Virus record (IMG/VR): IMGVR_UViG_3300045999_006933
Span: 1 to 33,032 of that record
Strand: one strand, 5' to 3'
From: a virus
Length of the DNA stretch: 33,032 bases
The translations under genes and the position numbers were made by a program. This document shows positions 31,640 to 33,032 of this stretch, piece by piece; within the stretch, counting starts at the first letter, position 1, and each line of letters opens with the position of its first letter. The notes under the pieces were generated by a model. The model saw only the letters and a list, made by a program, of their open reading frames with translations. It had not been told where the DNA came from and did no database searches.

Positions 31640-33032
31640 TTATAAAAGCCATGATAAATCTTCGTTTTCTTTATCAGAAACACGCATCTTCCAATAATTA
31701 TCAGCATTTCCAGCATTTCTATATGCAACAGATGGTTTTTGTATATTATTTAACGCATGTTTAGTCAATTCCATGCCATCCATTTTTAATTTTATAGCAG
31801 AATCACGAGTCCATAGTGCTATACCCATTGACATAACAAGGTCATCGTTATATCCTTTTAACGCCTCTGCTCTTGATCCATTCCATATAAATACGAACAT
31901 TTCTTCTATTAAACGTTTAGATTGTATTACTGGTAAACGTTCTCTGAAATATGTTTCCAGTTTGGATATTATCAACGGACGTATTCTACTACTCATAGTA
32001 AATCCAGGTACCATCTGGGATTTATCTTTTAAATCATACCCCTTCATTAATTGCACGTCTGGGTCTATATACCCCTCCTCTTTGTATGAGTAGTACAGAT
32101 TTCTATAGTTTCTATCGATTGCCTGTTGTATTGCTGCCCACCCTATATTCGCATTTTCTATTACCAACAACGCGTCATTATATTGAGTAGCTAGAGATAC
32201 CAAAAAATTTCCATATGATTTTGTATCAAGTTTTCCTTTATATTCTGCAACTTGTGTTAGTGTTTCTATATCTAAAACATGACATGCAGAATAATCTTGC
32301 CCATCTCCACGGGCAACGTCAGCAACCACAATATACGATTTGGTAAAATCAGGGTATTCCCATATCCATAAATTACTATCTATTCCCTGCTTTTCAATTG
32401 GTTCCTTAACGTAAGTTTCATTATACCACTGTATAATAGAACCATCTATGACAGTATGACCAGATGAAATAAAATCGCAATCACATTCTTGAGATGCCAT
32501 TTTTTCACCAAGTAATTTTGTTTGTTTATCTCTCCATGATTGATCTCTTTCTGGATGCACAGTCCATGGCAATAATATTGGATTAAATCCGTTTTCGCCT
32601 GTTTCTGCGCCCACCCATGTTTTATGGAAAAAGTTTCCAGTTCCGTTTGGGGTAGACAAAATGATTGCGCGTCCACCATTAGCAAGAGTTTGCTGTGCAG
32701 ACGCCCATATTTCGTCTATATAATCAATAAATGCCGCCTCGTCTATAATCAGAAGAGAAAGAGATTCAGATCTACCTGCATCGGCGGCTGCAGAAACAGC
32801 TTTAATTTGTGATCCATTTTTAAAACGAAGTGACAATTTATTGTCTTCTATGCATTGATTTTTTAACCACGATGGCAATAGTTCATGCATTGTTCGTACT
32901 TTTAAAACAAGATTTTTTGCAACCTCTTGCTTAGTAGCAATTACCAAAACATTTTTATCCGAATTAAAAATCATCATCCATAACGCATAACCAGCAGTTA
33001 ATGTTGAAATACCCAACTGTCTTGATTTTTTC
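31640..33032 (-). CDS. 17: Terminase large subunit (gp17-like), N-terminus beyond right edge
   Basis: The frame is open to the edge; 463 codons are visible. A TTG at 33016 falls inside the conserved ATPase motif and is not the start. Numbering from the first full codon, the Walker A-type segment is KSRQLGIST (2-10), with no Lys before the Ser-Thr but one just upstream of SRQ. Walker B is LLIIDEAAF (93-101) and the coupling motif is STPNGTG (126-132). The nuclease half has YIVVADVARGDGQDYSACHV with Asp238, then LLVIENANIG (Glu292) and GYNDDLVMSMG (Asp396/397), consistent with RNase H-fold catalytic acids. It packages and cuts DNA at the portal. T4 gp17 is 610 residues, so about 130-150 are missing here. 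Confidence 0.95.
   Translation of the reverse strand, partial: KKSRQLGISTLTAGYALWMMIFNSDKNVLVIATKQEVAKNLVLKVRTMHELLPSWLKNQCIEDNKLSLRFKNGSQIKAVSAAADAGRSESLSLLIIDEAAFIDYIDEIWASAQQTLANGGRAIILSTPNGTGNFFHKTWVGAETGENGFNPILLPWTVHPERDQSWRDKQTKLLGEKMASQECDCDFISSGHTVIDGSIIQWYNETYVKEPIEKQGIDSNLWIWEYPDFTKSYIVVADVARGDGQDYSACHVLDIETLTQVAEYKGKLDTKSYGNFLVSLATQYNDALLVIENANIGWAAIQQAIDRNYRNLYYSYKEEGYIDPDVQLMKGYDLKDKSQMVPGFTMSSRIRPLIISKLETYFRERLPVIQSKRLIEEMFVFIWNGSRAEALKGYNDDLVMSMGIALWTRDSAIKLKMDGMELTKHALNNIQKPSVAYRNAGNADNYWKMRVSDKENEDLSWLL

Noticed and set aside
31640-33016. TTG at 33016 as the start of the terminase
   Set aside because: It lies inside the conserved SRQLGIST ATPase motif and the frame stays open to the window edge, so the gene is simply truncated.

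Overview
The window is one contiguous block of the virion-morphogenesis module of a T4-like (contractile-tailed) bacteriophage. Every convincing gene lies on the minus strand, so the genes are read from the right edge to the left edge. The DNA is AT-rich (roughly one third G+C by eye), spacing is tight with many TAATG or ATGA start/stop overlaps, and many but not all starts carry clear Shine-Dalgarno sequences (AGGAG, GGAGG, GAGG, AAAGGTG). PhoH and a ribosomal protein bS21 gene inside the structural cluster, together with collagen-like and S74-type fibres, suggest an aquatic T4-like phage of a low-GC bacterium. The host cannot be named from the sequence.

Layout in transcription order. Head: terminase large subunit (cut by the right edge), portal, three small genes of unknown role (28047-29751), prohead protease, a DUF3008-like protein, bS21, an acidic scaffold, and the major capsid protein followed by a strong terminator. 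Next come a PhoH-family ATPase, a small beta-rich protein, a 1143-residue collagen-like fibre with a C-terminal S74 chaperone domain, and an unrecognised 278-residue protein. Neck and tail follow: gp13-, gp14- and gp15-like proteins, a small coiled-coil protein, tail sheath, and tail tube with a second strong terminator. Then comes a 2828-residue fibre-like protein built from beta-propeller (Asp-box) blocks alternating with YadA-head-like repeats and an S74 domain, with a third terminator. Last are a gp26-like baseplate/chaperone protein, a gp51-like reading frame that has no normal start codon, and a tape measure protein running off the left edge.

Two regulatory patterns stand out. First, an AT-rich element (sense strand ATATTTAT, usually TGATATTTATATA) occurs at nine gene junctions, in seven or eight cases about 30-37 nt before a start codon. 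It lies just downstream of all three terminators, so it is a good candidate late promoter, yet it is the reverse complement of the classic T4 late element. Second, the gp26-like and gp51-like frames meet at a run of seven T followed by a small GC hairpin. This is the organisation of the frameshifted tail assembly chaperones of other tailed phages, just upstream of the tape measure gene.

No tRNA, CRISPR array, insertion sequence or integration module was recognised, and no gene-free stretch exceeds about 130 bases.
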